Below the pieces are notes generated by a model. It saw only the letters and a program-made list of their open reading frames with translations. It ran no database searches and was not told where the DNA came from. From contig QXCR01000137.1 in assembly GCA_004380135.1 (NCBI GenBank), forward strand, positions 1 to 64,000: DNA of 64,000 nucleotides, given 5' to 3'. The stretch comes from Stemphylium vesicarium (lineage: Eukaryota > Ascomycota > Dothideomycetes > Pleosporales > Pleosporaceae). Of this stretch, positions 20,259 to 31,684 are shown piece by piece (position 1 is the stretch's first letter; each line of letters starts with the position of its first letter). Made by a program: the position numbers and the translations under genes.

Positions 20259-21584
20259 TCACGCCTCCATCTTGTCGAACAACCTGGCAGCCTCCCTCGC
20301 GAAATTCTCAACGCCTTTTGCATCGCAGCTGATCCCCAGCTTACTTGCCAACTTCGTATACTCCAGATCTTCGGAGCTCTTCAGCTTGCCTTCCGCGACG
20401 TTCTTCTTCAGAGCCTCTAGCACCTGGACCTCGGCCTCCTTCGCTAGCCTCAAGATTTCCCCTGCGGATAGCGGCACGAAATCATTCCAGAATGGCGCAG
20501 TACCATCGATGAGATAGGCTGTTGCTAGCCCCATCTCGAGATTTGGATCGTGCTTGAGGCGCGTCAGTCTGGTGTTGGCTGTCACGAGCGTGTCGTAAAA
20601 TTCCACGAGCGTTTCACTACGAGCATCGTCAGAGACCTGCAATCCGGATGGAGTCTGCGATAGAGGTTGCTGGAGGACAGCAAGGTCACTAGTGTTGAGC
20701 AGATCACTTGTGGGTACCTGTGTCCCCGGCAGCGCCGATGCGTCGTTTGCTGCTGCGCCAGCCTGGGTTGAGAGCTGTTCACCATCTGCTGATATCGCTT
20801 GGACCACCTGCGCATGTCCTGCTGGCCGTTATTGTGGAAGCATCGATGCGTAGTTGCTCTGCTACTATAGAGCCAGTTCCGAGAGGCGGTGGCTGAGGCC
20901 GGTAGCGAAACCCAGCCCGACCACGAACAGAGAAGGCAACAGCACCCGCTTGCTAGATGAGTCCATGAGCCCGCTGGCGTACGACATGCTTCGCCCGCCT
21001 CATCATCTCCTTGGCAAGCCTATGAAAGTCATGAATGAGCTTTGAGATCCTTCTGCTGTTGCGGTACTCGTTTGCTGTCTCCTGCTGTCGGCGAACATAT
21101 TCAGCAATAATTTCCGAATACAAAGGCTGGTGCTGGTGCTGGTGCCTGTTCAAGTCGTCGTTCATTCTGACGAGGATGCGGAGATCTAGATGACGCGGAA
21201 TCTCGAATATATCATCCCCTGTGAGGCGACTTTTCCGTGAAGATGCTGATGGGTTTCTAGGTTGAGGATGCCGTAGAATTCAATCACCACGAGTTTGCGC
21301 AGGTCGTCTGGGATGCACTGGAGGCGGGGGAATTGTGAACGGATGAGCTGTAGTTTATCCAACTCCTCGGGTGACAGCGTGATCTCGTTTGCCTCGCTCG
21401 TTGGCGATGCCGATGCCGTGTTAGGAGCGGTAGTGTCTACTGGCGGTGCTTGCGAGAAAGGCAAAGACTGAGCCGCTTGAACATTCTGCGGGCTGCGAAT
21501 ATCCGTCGTATTGTAAGAAGGAGTGGGCCCAGAATAGTGGTGTGACGGTAACGATCCGGTCATTGTCACCTCTACATCATCCAT
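20259..21584 (-). pseudogene. Unrecognised ORF fragments, possibly a broken or highly spliced gene
   Basis: Three protein-like pieces lie in order on the minus strand. The first (21,584 down to ~21,216) ends '...LVVIEFYGILNLETHQHL'. The frame then changes to a piece with 'GDDIFEIPRHLDLRILVRMNDDLNR' running to 20,953. The last (about 20,807-20,259, 182 codons) contains 'ETLVEFYDTLVTANTRLTRLKHD' and a long amphipathic helical C-terminus. The two 'EFY..L......' motifs resemble each other, suggesting a repeated domain. I could not find introns of normal size that join the pieces, so this may be a pseudogene, two small genes or an unusual intron set. No known family recognised. It follows the next gene in the same frame after an in-frame TGA. 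Confidence 0.35.
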
Positions 21585-21668
21585 CTGATCTGCCTCTTCG
21601 CGCAAGCGAGCTTGGTCTGGTCGCTGCGCTTCTTCATCGTCTTGCTGGATTGTCTCGATGTTTGTCTT

Positions 21669-22935
21669 TCACTTTTGGATAATGGGCAAGGAAGCCCACG
21701 ATGCGACACCTGTTCCGACCAGCAACTCCCTCTTGGCGAGTTCGACGCTCACTGGCGGACCGGTGATTGCAGATACTGCTATAAAATACTCGACCGCGCA
21801 GCTTAGCGAACGAGTGACTGAGGGGCCGTACAAACCCCTCTGGCTGTCATCATTCATATCTCCAATAGTGGGAACCGGAAGAAGTCTCCAAGTCAGCAGT
21901 TGGCTGAATATGATCTCGTGAAGCGAATTGAGATCCTGGGAGCGTTTTGATTGAACGCCGTCAATCGGAATCGGTAGCGGAATGTGCGGGTTAGGGAACT
22001 TCACGCGTGCATAGGAAGCACCCACGTCCGCGGCGGCAATGGCGGGCTTGAGAATGGAAAATGTTTCTGGTAGCGTGGCAGGCTCCTTAGATATGCTCAA
22101 CTTTGAGATCGCATTGATGAGGTGAACGGTGTCGTCATCCTCTGTCTCGTCAGAGACGGCCTATGAAGTGTTAAGAGGCGCAGGATACTATCAGGATTTG
22201 CTAACTAACCGATGTGTTTGGCTCTCCAGGTGTGACACCCTCTGACTCCAGTTTTGGAGTATCTTCGACGGCTTGAGGCGGCTCTGGCGACTAGGAGGGT
22301 GTTAGGAACTGACGCGATCAGAGACGAATGGTATCCTCATTCTTGTCCTCAGCAGGAGAGTCATCGAAATCCTCGTGATCTTGATCAATCACATCGCCAT
22401 CCTTTGGAGGAGTCGGCGGTCCAGCATCTACGTCCTCGTTGTCGTCGCGCGGATGATCCGTGGTCCCATTGTATTCTTCGAAGCCGGGCGCTGCACGGGC
22501 GGCAGCCTCATATTCAGACTTAGTGCGGGTCGGAAGCACAAATGAACGACCTTGAATCAATGTAATGAGCACAGAAAATTGCTCATCCATCTTACTTCTC
22601 AACCCTACGAGTTCAGTCCTCAGCTCGGCAAGATCCGCCTTAGTGGCATATTCGGCTGGCTTCTCGTCTGAGGCAGCTCCGCGGGGGGTTGGGGTGTTGG
22701 GCGACATTGCGAGTTTGGTATCTAGGTGTCTGGCTGAGATCGCTAGTGCTTCGAATCCGTAGTGATCGGTTTCTGTGATGGTTGGGTTTCGTGTTGGTTG
22801 AAGATCGCAGAGGTTGATCAAAGTGTTTGTGTGAGGTGAGCCGTTGGAAGAGGGGGGGGGGAGGGGGAACCCAGAATTTATTGTCGATGGAGAGCTCATC
22901 CGCTGTTCAGAACGGCAATGGCGAGTGAAGAGCAT
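21669..22935 (-). CDS. Unrecognised protein, disordered N-terminus
   Basis: Exons 22326-22935, 22210-22283 and 21669-22160 join in frame to 391 residues, using introns 22284-22325 (42 nt, CTAAC branch site) and 22161-22209 (GTTAGT donor, TAG acceptor). The start may instead be the Met at 22899. The first ~230 residues are rich in Pro, Asp, Glu and Thr and contain one predicted helix ('TKADLAELRTELVGLRSKMDEQF'). The C-terminal ~130 residues are more hydrophobic and probably folded ('SYARVKFPNPHIPLPIPIDG...IIFSQLLTWRLLPVPTIGD'). No family recognised. The TGA at 21671-21669 is followed by 161 more open codons in the same frame, so the protein may once have been longer. Confidence 0.5.
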
Positions 22936-23440
22936 CGTGGTTAGGAGAGGTTCTAGTTGAGTTGGTTAAAAGTGAAAGTATAGTGTGGAGTGGATTTTTT
23001 GGTGACTTTTTTTTTGTGAATTGAAGGTTTAGTGTTGAAGTTATGGGTGAATTATATAAGAGAGTATTGTAGTGGAAGTAATAGATATATGAGTACTTTG
23101 AGAACCCGCCATTTCAAAATCGACGTCTTCTCCATCCTACTATATATGGATAAACGGCGGGGCTTGCTTGAGTAATATAGATTTTGCGCGGCATGGTCAA
23201 ACAGCAAAGGTGCAGTGGCTCGCTTGATCCGTTGCTTGCCTGACTACCATTCTATTGGGAACCGGTCGCAGCGACGGTGGCGCATACTCGTCTCTCATCG
23301 GCATAAATATTGCGGGCATGAATAATTCGAAATGCATAGACTACACCACACGGATTTGGTCTTTATATCTGAATTTATAATGCTCGTTTAACAATTCGAC
23401 GACGGAGGATCTGTGGTTGAATTAATATCTAGGTCTCCCT
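22936..23440. other. Intergenic, AT-rich stretch
   Basis: About 500 bp upstream of the unrecognised minus-strand gene. It contains a poly-T run (near 22,995-23,015) and TA-rich segments, for example near 23,045-23,100. No ORF, RNA gene or ordered repeat was seen. Confidence 0.5.
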
Positions 23441-24495
23441 AGAACCTTATTGAACGCAACTAGTTCTGGCTCTGAGCTCTGTTGGTATGATACGAGTACA
23501 TCGGACACTGCAAACTCAAGCGGATATCGTGGGACAACGTTAAGGGATATGGTGTCGCCGGAGACAATTTCGCCGCTGAGGATTAAGTATGTGCTACTAT
23601 ATGCTAATTCTCTCACTCTGACCTGCAACTTCACACAGTTATATATCGATACTGAGGTTCGATGTCTGACACCATCGACTTGTGCATCTAGTAGAGTGCG
23701 CCGATCGAAGTTGACCTACCTCTCGCCTGCCTGGACGCTACTAGATCTATCTTATAAGACGCCGCGCCTTTTTTTCCAAAGTATGCTAGACAGTTTTGAT
23801 AGTAAGCGCTACTATCCTTAATTGTTCGACCAATACATCTCGGACACAGAGAGGATCAATCTAGACTTCGTCGGAGTTTCTCCAACTACCGAAGGTAAGT
23901 ACACCATCCGGCTTGGTCAGATAACCAACACCTATTGCGCTTGCTTAAACGGATTTCCCGCCATTACTGCTAGCATTAACAACGACACCGCTTATTTTGG
24001 GACAATAACCAGACATTCAAGTTGCAACCTCAAGAAGGCAAAGACAGTGGTCCATAGGCTAAGCAATACCATTAATGATCAATACAGCAAGACATTGAGC
24101 TCAAGACAAAAGCATAGTCCAGTAAAGGAACAAAAGTCGAACGAGAAGACGTCATTATGGCTCACCGCAGTTGGATTACTGCATTATGTCTTGCTTCGAC
24201 CGTACTAATCTTTTCGAGTCTTGTGGCATCAATCGTCCATCATTCCCTTACCATAGGAGTTAATGTGGCTATGAACATCCCGTCGCTTGCCACAAGAGAC
24301 AATTTTTATTTGCCATTACCGCAAACTAGGACTTACTTGGGTGCTTCCGATCGGGCAGGACTCCTTCGCAACCACCAAATACGGTTCGGTGACGTTCAAG
24401 GCGCAGCAGACGTTGGTACTCTTACGATAGGATCAGTTGATACTCCTAAGGTTCCAGGCATCGCAAGAGTGGCGAAGCGGCGCTTATATCAATAA
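23441..24495 (+). pseudogene. Decayed C-terminal part of a fungal multi-pass membrane protein
   Basis: Protein-like sequence runs in one frame from ~23,450 but is interrupted by a TAA at 23,819-23,821 ('SKRYYP*LFDQYISD') and then continues in frame to ~24,150. The rest is in another frame from 24,157: 'WITALCLASTVLIFSSLVASIV' (a membrane segment), then 'YLGASDRAGLLRNHQIRFGDVQG' and '.VGTLTIGS...GIARVAKRRLYQ', ending at a TAA. The tail 'D.A.LL....RFGDV......IGS......RLY' is familiar from large families of uncharacterised fungal membrane proteins, some with an N-terminal DUF3176; that link is from memory. No N-terminal half was found upstream. Stop, frameshift and truncation indicate a dead copy. 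Confidence 0.55.
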
Positions 24496-27375
24496 GCACA
24501 TCGCAAAGATGCTGTGCTTATAAACTCAATAATATTCACTGCCTACTGCGTGTTTATTTACATGCTTTACGTAATCTTCGCGTTAGCTTTGCAAAGCATA
24601 GGAATTTGTTCTCAGAGGCGTGAAGTTGACGATGGCATGGCATAGTTTCGTGCGTTTCAATTACATTCACTACTCGTTGCGAGCTTTAAGGCGTAAAGAT
24701 GACTGTGGAAACACGTCTTCATACTTCGCTACTACCTAGTCTGCACACGAAAAGAAGGTGGACGATTCGTTGAAATTTAGTGAATCCACCATGCGACGAA
24801 CACTCTAAAAAATTCTTTCAATTGTCTTCCCGTAACCGTAGATGAGAGGGAATTTGTATGACTCCCCCCATCAGCATTTCCAAAACTACTTAGGTACCTC
24901 GCGTGACCACTTCGGTCCCTAATCCACTAGTCCTTATCTCACTAGCAGTCCACAGCTTCTTTTAGATTGTGGGGCCTCTTTAGGGCAGAATCTACTATTG
25001 TGTCCCTAATACACCGGTATAGGCGTGCCTATTGTATCTCGTCTAGAACAGTCTCGGAACAAACCTCGGAGGCTTATCTTCCCCTCACACCTAGGGTCTC
25101 AGCCTCCACAATTGTGGACCCATTCCAGTGCCTGGAATCTTCACAGGACTGCGCGCAAATGTCCCTGTCGTCTGCTCTCACCAAATCAGCACTAGAGTAA
25201 TCCTTCCTTGGAGGATACCTACCCAAGTAAGCCATGAAGCCTCTGCTAGAGGCCTAGACACCGCCGCCTAGCATTGTACAAAGAATTTCGGCATACTTGT
25301 CTTCGGAATCTCGCGTTCACAAGAACAATGCAAACACATCCATGACCTGGATACCGGGATAAATCCCATGAACTTCCAGCGCTGCATCGCTTACTAAGTG
25401 TCCCCGAGGCGCTAGGAATACTCCGACCACTTCTTTCTAATCGTGTTTCCATGCTGCTGCGTTGTACGATGGGGCGTACTGTAGCATCAAACCCACCCAT
25501 AAAAATAGATCAAGAGAATCCCAGGGGTGGGACATATTCAATTGTCTGTGCATGAGATGCAAAGGATAGGCAATCTCGCCAGCTTTGCGCGATATCCAAC
25601 GCCATGATCAATGAGCGGTACCATCAATTCTGTGGAGAATATGAATTGCTCGCTTGTCTTTTTCGGTGGCTGGCGGTTTGCTGAAACTTGATACGAGGGC
25701 AGTGCAAGTCTCCCTCACTGTCTCATTGTGGCCGCATGCTGGACTTGGTCCGTCGTGTTCGACCTGGCAGACGTATTTGCCACCATAGAAACAACGAAAG
25801 AAGGTATTCCGTTTCTCGTTTCACTAGAACCCAAAGACATCAGCGGTCAAGAATGCATGTCTCACTTGGGCAGGACCCTTGATGTATCGGACTCAACTCC
25901 GCCATCCGAGTCAGCCTGTCCGACTCGGAAAACAGCTACAAGTATGCCGTGCCGACTGAATGAACACGGGACAGGTCGGTCCAGCACTAGCATGGAGGTC
26001 AACGGTCGCTCCAAGCTGGAATCTTAGATAACGAAGCCATGCCGTCCATCGTCCGCCGCAAAAGCGGCATGGAATGCCTGTAATAGGCCCGACGAGCATA
26101 TGTCATGGCAGTGCGTTAACAGCCAATCTCGTTTCGACAACCGCAGTTCTGTTGGCGTTCCCGGCTAAGACGGCAAGCAAAGTTCCAGAGCGGTATGATG
26201 CATCGGCCCGCTGCTACCTGATGTCATGCCTATCCCGAGCCCCGACTCTGCCTAGAGACCTACAATTCAGCAAATTTCGACCAATTTATGCCAACCAAGG
26301 AAGAGAAATTCATAAGATGCTGCGAAAGGGTTTTAAGTACCTTCGTGATAATGACCTAATAGCCTTTTTCTTCTATCAGCCAACACAACCCAGGCAATTA
26401 AGGAAATGCATGCCTCGTGCACTGTTGGACCCTGTAAAAAGCTGCCACGCAAGTTCCAGGATGTGCCCAGGGGTGCTGATATTCGCCCCCTTCTGCAGCA
26501 TGGTCGCGGAGGCGGTGAGCTTGTCAATTGAGGGGGCCCTGGGCGCGGCAGTCAAGAGCCAAGCATGCCAAGCACTGCACATCTGTCAATCTCGGTTCCA
26601 TGAGATCATAGGGCTATGCGAGCGCGTTAGAATCATCGCGTAGTGCTTACATTGGGTTGTTCGCGAAGCACAGACCGACTTGCACTGTAATGTCTGGCCT
26701 CCGAAACATTTCCTAGTCGGAGATCAAAACGCCGAACCACCAAAAATCATGCGCCACTCTTACCGGAATCTATCACGAGCGTTAGGGCATTAGATCCGCA
26801 AGTGGTAATTTTGAAAGGCGATTTCACCAAACTCCAGAGTGGACTCGTAGGAGCCGGCCAATCATAGCCTTGTGTTCTACAGTCGCAACAGAGTAGAGCA
26901 GCACTTGTTTCTCGTACTCAGAAGAGGGTAAATCATGCCACCTGCATCCGAAGCACCGCATTAGATTGGAGAGGCGCCTAGTAAGGAAGTGTAAGACCTA
27001 AGGGTACGGACCGAATTATCAGTTCGTACAGAACATGAGTGATTTGACCGGTGCCAGCAGAGACACGAACAGATTCTACGCTCAACTTGCTATGTTCATG
27101 GAGGCATACGCCTAGTAAGGATCTCACCAGACGTAGGGTCACGGACCGAATCACTCATTCCGTACAGCTCACGAACATGTACGATGTCTGCAACAGCGTC
27201 AGCAGAAGTAAGGCCTTTGGACCGACGAAAGACCTCAAAGAAAGTATTTAAGTGCCTGTGAATCTGCCCTTAAGTTCGATATCAGCCATTAAAGCATCTT
27301 CACTACTTCACTACCTTCCAACACCAACAACGCTTCCAACTTCAGTCTTCCAGACCAACCCACAACTACTTCAAA
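24496..27375. other. Gene-poor stretch upstream of the effector-like gene
   Basis: About 2.9 kb without a supported gene. ORFs such as 25728-26027 (+) and 26074-26643 (+, 189 codons) have no recognisable domain and their codons are not regular. The lack of clear genes next to a pseudogene suggests decayed sequence, perhaps old transposon or gene remnants. Near its right end are two imperfect copies of a ~65-bp sequence (see repeat entry), and a TATTTAAG box lies about 130 bp before the ATG at 27376. Confidence 0.45.
26976..27180. repeat. Imperfect direct repeat upstream of effector-like gene
   Basis: Copy one (about 26976-27036) and copy two (about 27110-27180) both start with gcctagtaagga and share 'acggaccgaat', a '(t)cgtacag' block and 'aacatg' in the same order, with small differences and indels between. 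The copies are ~134 bp apart and lie 200-400 bp before the start of the secreted-protein gene, so they are in its promoter region. Confidence 0.6.
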
Positions 27376-28022
27376 ATGGTTCGCATTACCTCCGCCCTTG
27401 CCTTGCTCGCCATGGGAGCCTCCGTCATGGCCAACCCCGTTGCCGCTGAGCAAAACCTGGTAGCTCGGTAAGTACAACTCCTCTTCAGACACTTCTTCAT
27501 CTGATTCTAACTGCTTCACAGTGCCGACATTGGTGACAAGTCCTCCGCCGTTGGCGCCATTGCCGATGTCGTTGGCAAGGTTGTCAAGCTTGTCCAGGGC
27601 ATGGTCGACAAGGACCTTGAGCGTCGCCGCACCTTCACCCAGACGACCGCTAAGGACGTCGCTGCCAAGTTCCCTGGCCACTCTGTCATCGTCTGCAACG
27701 TCGGATACTCCCTCACCGGCTCCGGCGACCAGCTCGTCTACTCCACCTCCTACAACGCCAAGGTTGGCTCTGATGTCACGTACGTTTCTCACAACAGCCC
27801 AAACTAACTACGAACAACTCACTAATTCGCCATTCTAGCTTCGACGTCGTCGTCTTCAAGAGCCCCAAGACCTTCGACCGCCGCGGTGATGGTGGCTTCG
27901 AGAACGTAAGTTTCAACTCTTCTCAGCATTACCCAGACATCTTACTAACGATGCCTCTCTAGTGGGCCTACTACGTTGACGGCAGCTGCAACGAGAACGG
28001 CGGCCACGTTGAGTGCCTTTAA
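27376..28022 (+). CDS. Small secreted protein, effector-like
   Basis: Four exons (27376-27467, 27522-27779, 27839-27905, 27963-28022) give 158 residues; all three introns (54, 59 and 57 nt) have good donors (GTAAGT, GTACGT, GTAAGT) and AG acceptors. Residues 1-20 form a signal peptide (hydrophobic 'ALALLAMGASVMA'), followed by a short polar stretch ending 'LVAR'. The mature part starts with a helix ('AVGAIADVVGKVVKLVQGMVDKDL') followed by likely beta strands ('HSVIVCNVGYSLTG', 'VTFDVVVFKSP', 'WAYYVDGSC'). There are only three cysteines, at 'VCNVG', 'GSCNE' and 'VECL'. Small size, secretion and a gene-poor setting are typical of fungal effectors, but that is inference; I do not recognise the family and see no enzyme motif. 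Confidence 0.85.
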
Positions 28023-28688
28023 GCGCTTCGCAGCGCCCTTCACTGAGAAAACCTCCGGGTAGAGGGTGGCGCTCGCGTCTTGGAATTTACTTTTTTTATC
28101 TTCTGAACATTAGACAATTTTCTTTCCTTTAGAACATAGACAGTACAATGTTATCCTCCTACTCACATAAAAAATTCTCTCTTGGTTTCCAAATTTTGCA
28201 ATGATGAACTCTCGAAGACGCGGCGACACTGGACTTGGAGCTTTCCATGCTTGCGCAATGACATCGCCAAACTGAATTTTCCCCTACTTTTAAATGCTAC
28301 TTGTGGCATGAGACGCTAATTGAATTTCTCTGATATATGCCGCTGTGACGTTCGCTATGTGTACCAAGAGAAATTCTTGGTGGGACTGCCGATCGCTATA
28401 GCATAGTCCACCACCCCACTTGACGTAATCTGTTACTAGCGAGATCATGAAAGTGATCAATCTTCAGACAGATCCATGAACACGATCGACATGAGACATG
28501 AGGTTCGACGGCTAGTACCGCAGCTCTTTTGCCGGTCATCTTCTAGCGCACGATGAGTGTGGTATTTACCCGATCAAGCTTTGCCGTAGACCAGGCTTAA
28601 CGTGACGTCGCTGCACGCCTGAATGCATCCTAATACATAAAGGTACCTGCAAGTACTTGTGTCGGGTCATTCAATACTCAACAGCACT
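28023..28688. other. Intergenic stretch
   Basis: About 670 bp between two plus-strand genes for secreted proteins. It includes the 3' UTR of the effector-like gene and the promoter of the esterase. I see no ORF or RNA gene worth naming. Confidence 0.5.
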
Positions 28689-29680
28689 ATGAAGACTTTT
28701 CTCCTGTCCTTACTTCTTGGGGTTGCCACTGCGGGTGGCAGCAGCGGATGCGACAAACCGCTTCCCGATGTTGTAAATACCGACAAGTCGACAGATTTGA
28801 CGATCGAAAGCGAAAGCGGAGTCACCCCACGCAGTTATCGTCTGCATGTTCCATCTTCTTACAACGAGGGAACCCCGGTCCCACTCATACTGTCGTTCCA
28901 TGGACGAGGCAAGGACGGCGAGTACCAGGAAAACCTAAGTCAATTCTCGAATGCGAGCTATGGTTTTCAGGGCATCTCTGTGTACCCAGAGGGCATACCA
29001 GTATAGCCCCTCTCCAAAGATCGCCATCATGTTGTGCTGACAGGGTGCAGAATGCAAAAGGTACCCAGCAATTCCAAGGTGACCCTGATGCTCCTGAATC
29101 TATCAACGATGTGACATTCACCCTGGAACTGCTCGACCATCTCGAATCAACATATTGTATTGACAGTTCGCGCATTTATGCGACCGGAAAGTCGAATGGC
29201 GGTGGTTTTACCGGTATCTTAGCCTGCGATGCCGATGCGACGAAGCGGATCGCGGCTTTCGCTCCGGTTTCCGGTGCTTTTTACCTTGACGCCGACCAAG
29301 AGCCTTTACCTTGCAACCCTAGTCGAAAGCCAGTACCGCTCATGGAGTTTCATGGGTACAGCGACACTACGATTCCATACAAAGGCGGAATCAACACACG
29401 CGGCAACGCGAATACCACAGATGTTGTGACCTACTTGAATGACTGGGCTCAGCGCGATGGTTTCGAGGTCGCCGCGAATACTACAACATATCTATGCAGT
29501 AGGAACATAAAGGTGACGAGACATAGCTGGGAAGATGTGGTCGTTCATTACAACTACACCAATGTTGCGCATGATTGGCCCAGCTCAGTCCCAAACAGCG
29601 ACACAAATAGCTTGTTGACTTGCGAGGAAGCAGAAGCGACGCCCATTATTCTTGAATGGTTTGAGAAGTGGGCACTTTGA
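28689..29680 (+). CDS. Secreted CE1-type esterase (feruloyl esterase-like)
   Basis: Exons 28689-29000 and 29051-29680 give 313 residues. The junction rebuilds 'YPEGIPNAKGTQQFQGDPDAP', a familiar stretch in fungal CE1 / PHB-depolymerase-like esterases; the intron has a CTGAC branch site and uses the second of two nearby CAG sites. A signal peptide is clear ('FLLSLLLGVATAG'). The nucleophile motif is GKSNGGG with Ser152, the acid is Asp209 in 'HGYSDTTIPY' and the base His278 in 'AHDWPS'. 'SFHGRGKDG' supplies the oxyanion-hole region. Members cleave ferulate or other acyl groups from plant cell-wall polysaccharides, so a role in plant-biomass breakdown is likely. No carbohydrate-binding module is present. 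The nearby effector-like gene fits a plant-associated lifestyle but proves nothing. Confidence 0.9.
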
Positions 29681-30529
29681 GCTATCCATGGAGGTGCTGA
29701 CCATCGTGAGCGTAGGCTCTAATTCAGGTGTGCGATTGAACAAAACTCCTTCATGGATGGCTGGGCATATGCTAGCAATAGGAGATATGTAAATAAGGTG
29801 TAGCTGTTGGACAAGGCAGGCACAGGCAAGGATACGACGAAGCGATGACGTAATTCACGGATCTGACGCCAACCGGAAAAGCTCTTCGCACTCTCACCCA
29901 TCTCAAACTCCTTGTGATCACTTCATCCTATACATTCGCAACATTCTCATCAAAATTGTCGCGCAAATGTTCCCAGCTCTGTTTGATTGTGACCGAAGCA
30001 GTCCCAAAGTTGAAGCTACAGCGTGCTCTGGAGCACTCTGCGCCCTCTGGTGAGTAGCTCGCAGCAAGCATCTTTTGCTTTGAGCTATCTGGTTGGTCCC
30101 TCATTCACAAAATCTTTGCCGTGGATTCACCGGTCATAGCGGTCTACTCGCGCACTTCGCGATGGACTGGCAGTATTCAGCCGCCGACGCTGCGCAACTG
30201 CCTGGCACGTGCCATAGAGGTCAAGGTAAACACATGTATGCAGCAAGGTGAACCGTCTAAACAGCCCCCGCAGCAGTTGTGCTTGTAGTGAAACAGGAAA
30301 TCACGTTCGAAGTCGTTGGTGAGCTCTTTCTTCTCCTCGTCCAAGCCTACGGGGCCCTGCTCGGGATCGTTTCTCAGCGACTGTTGTTCCATTTCAAAAT
30401 TCTTTCTCAACATCGCTCTAACCCCAATCACAACATTCCCACCGCACAGAACTACTGGTTATTCTTATTGTCCCGATTAGGATCGCAGTAGTCCCTCACA
30501 CTCCTTACCTCGAGAGCTCGTACAAGTCA
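29681..30529. other. Intergenic stretch
   Basis: About 850 bp between the esterase and the next plus-strand gene. ORFs on both strands are below 90 codons and featureless. It should hold the esterase 3' UTR and the promoter of the downstream gene. Confidence 0.5.
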
Positions 30530-31684
30530 ATGGCTACAGATTATTACACAGCCTACAGCGGCATCGCCAACGGGGCAGATGGAAGCTTCGATCATTTCGT
30601 TCGCCACCTAGACCCATTTCACCTACAACACGGATACTGGAGGTTTCATTCTGTCGACGATGATCGGCGCGCAATGGCGAGCGGCTTCACTACACCGGAA
30701 GCTGTACTGACCGCCGCGGAGGAGAACGATACCAGCTCTGATCAGTTAAATCAAATCGTAATTTGCTGGGTGAGAGGATTCAACAACCCCCACTCAGGGA
30801 AGGCTCTGTCTGCCTCTGCTTCAGGGCACCTGCAGACCATCTACGAATTGCGCCACCTCTTAGGTCTTCCAATGTCGTCACGAGGGCGGATACCACTACA
30901 TCCTGTCAGCGACGATGTGCGATTGAAGCAGTACTGGGAAGAGAAGTTCAACGCACCAGTGTCTGGACTTGCGCAACATCAATCTGAAGCGGGGATCGTA
31001 GATGTATCTAATGAAGGCAGCCCAGACGGCGCACCTTTCCAAGAGAAGCTGTCTACAGTATCATCGGCGAATGTTTATGATACAGCTCAGTACACAAAAA
31101 CCGAGGCGGATACAGTGCAGGCGGAAGACGCAACTCTTGCGCCAAGTCCAAACGTGCCTCCGGGACGTTCGACTTCTAGTCTTTCCGGTCGCGTGGAGGC
31201 GGAGGAAACGAGTCCCGAACCCCCGAGGGAGAGTATCCGGACAGGTGGAAGTCCACAAGTACCGTCTGCATCACAATGTGATGACTTGAAGCACCCGAGC
31301 GAGCTGCCATGCATGGATTGTGGGGAGGAGGATGGCCATAAGTACGACTGCAATATCGGCAGTAAGTGTCTGTCAGTTCAGGACTATTCGTATGACTAAC
31401 ACGCCCCAGATATTATGCCAATGACGAATCCCACCGTGCTCGACTACCGCGACTGGATCGATGCCGGCGATCAATTCGACCCAGGACCACATACAACACA
31501 CTTTGACCAACACCCCGAACCCGAGCCCGAAGATCCGCAGACACAGGTCGCGGGTATGGCAGCCGTGATCCGAAATGAAGAAAGTTACAAGGAAGATGCT
31601 GAGCTTCACAGACTCCCCGATAATTTGATGATCTTGCTATGGGCATTCAAAACGTCAGGTGGCGTTCGTGTGATCAATGAGTAG
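30530..31684 (+). CDS. Unrecognised 368-residue protein
   Basis: Exons 30530-31361 and 31410-31684, joined by a 48-nt intron (GTAAGTG donor, ACTAAC branch site, CAG acceptor), give 368 residues. The first ~145 residues look folded ('FDHFVRHLDPFHLQHGYWRFHSVDDDRRAM', 'IVICWVRGFNNPH', 'TIYELRHLLGLP'). The middle (150-260) is Ser/Pro/Glu-rich and probably disordered. Next comes a short Cys stretch ('LPCMDCGEEDGHKYDC') that could bind a metal. The C-terminus has an acidic/Pro patch and a final helix. I recognise no family, signal peptide or membrane segment. The neat intron and long open frame support a real gene. Confidence 0.65.

Noticed and set aside
21624..21671. A 28-nt GTGAAAG...CCAG segment as an intron that would remove the TGA
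   Set aside because: Too short for a fungal spliceosomal intron and lacks a branch site.
26074..26643. 189-codon plus-strand ORF in the gene-poor stretch
   Set aside because: No recognisable motif and no splice or promoter support; the surrounding sequence appears decayed, so length alone is not enough.
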